A stretch of DNA of 13,303 nucleotides from Udaeobacter sp046731855 (GTDB taxonomy: Bacteria; Verrucomicrobiota; Verrucomicrobiia; Chthoniobacterales; UBA10450): assembly GCA_046731855.1 (NCBI GenBank), contig JBKPLX010000096.1:1-13303 (forward strand). Direction: 5' to 3'. Below are positions 13,099 to 13,303 of the stretch, in pieces. How positions within the stretch are numbered: the first letter of the stretch is position 1; every line of letters begins with the position of its first letter. Made by a program: the position numbers and the translations under genes. The notes under the pieces are model-generated. The model searched no databases and was not told the DNA's origin. It saw only the letters and a list, made by a program, of their open reading frames with translations.

Positions 13099-13303
13099 GT
13101 GTTTCACAATGCTGTTAAACTGATCGAGTGCCCACGTGACGCCTGGCAGGGTCTGAAGCGACAAATCCCAACGAAGCTTAAGGCGCGTTACCTTCGTGCT
13201 TTGATCGTTGCGGGCTTTAAACACATCGATGCAGTAAGCTTTGTTTCTCCCAAAGCCGTTCCACAGATGGCCGATAGCGAAAACGTCCTGGAGCAACTCG
13301 ATG
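13099..13303 (+). CDS. HMG-CoA lyase-family protein, N-terminus (runs off right edge)
   Basis: Reading from a GTG at 13099 gives 68 residues with no stop, beginning MFHNAVKLIECPRDAWQG. IECPRDAWQG matches the HMG-CoA lyase active-site start (catalytic Arg13, metal-binding Asp14). IPT, GFKHIDAVSFVSPKAVPQMAD and ENVL are standard next elements of the family. The 'ECPRDA-Q' wording, rather than 'VGPRDGLQ', resembles the subgroup common in Bacteroidota. The full-length enzyme would split HMG-CoA into acetoacetate and acetyl-CoA, in leucine breakdown; a related DRE-TIM aldolase is possible. It begins 14 bases after dnaJ, so it could be read through from that operon. GTG is the only in-frame start seen near the domain edge; no Shine-Dalgarno sequence. 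Confidence 0.85.
   Translation, partial: MFHNAVKLIECPRDAWQGLKRQIPTKLKARYLRALIVAGFKHIDAVSFVSPKAVPQMADSENVLEQLD

Noticed and set aside
12745..13296. A 183-codon minus-strand frame near the right edge
   Set aside because: Antisense to the dnaJ 3' end and to the HMG-CoA lyase start, both of which have unmistakable family motifs on the plus strand.
1..13303. CRISPR array, mobile element or phage/defence island
   Set aside because: No regularly spaced long repeats, transposase, integrase or target-site duplications were seen. The gene content is mostly housekeeping and signalling.

Overview
The window looks like a chromosomal segment of a Verrucomicrobiota bacterium, probably of the Spartobacteria/Chthoniobacterales type. 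This is an inference from gene content and style: an N-terminus resembling small bacterial SWIB-domain proteins, a lipoprotein with a 'YGIPVPGKP…DPYTDKIFLVP' tail of a kind I associate with this phylum, moderate GC content, and almost no recognisable Shine-Dalgarno sequences. No tRNA, rRNA, CRISPR array, insertion sequence or phage gene was seen. No gene-free stretch exceeds 300 bases; the longest is the 194-base aroA-cmk gap, which holds an inverted repeat.

Layout. (1) 1-1323, minus strand: a response regulator fused to a PP2C/SpoIIE-type serine phosphatase, followed by the start of a probable SWIB-domain protein that runs off the left edge. (2) 1468-4858, plus strand: a short proline-rich lipoprotein, then aroA (EPSP synthase, shikimate pathway), cmk (CMP kinase) and plsC (lysophosphatidate acyltransferase). 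The gaps on both sides of aroA carry related inverted repeats. (3) 4939-5737, plus strand: a 64-residue single-span membrane protein preceded by strong palindromes, and a lipoprotein with a heptad-repeat coiled coil. (4) 5763-8504, minus strand: a 913-residue fusion of a beta-CASP metallo-beta-lactamase nuclease with a complete ATP-dependent DNA ligase. (5) 8609-9202, plus strand: a secreted protein of unknown function. (6) 9348-13084, plus strand: a STAS-domain anti-anti-sigma-like protein, a membrane GAF-PP2C phosphatase, grpE and dnaJ. They are closely spaced and probably form one stress operon. (7) 13099 to the right edge: the start of an HMG-CoA lyase-family protein.

How the genes work together. 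The STAS protein and the GAF-PP2C phosphatase are the RsbV-like and RsbU-like halves of a partner-switching module. They sit directly upstream of two DnaK co-chaperones, so signalling and proteostasis may be expressed together. The expected anti-sigma kinase is not in the window. A second PP2C phosphatase, with a receiver domain, lies about 8 kb away. The nuclease-ligase fusion puts DNA end processing and sealing in one polypeptide and has the same domain order as plant DNA ligase 6. It is the most notable protein here.

At fine scale, several genes have promoter-like boxes so close to the start codon that their mRNAs would be leaderless or nearly so. This fits the lack of Shine-Dalgarno sequences.
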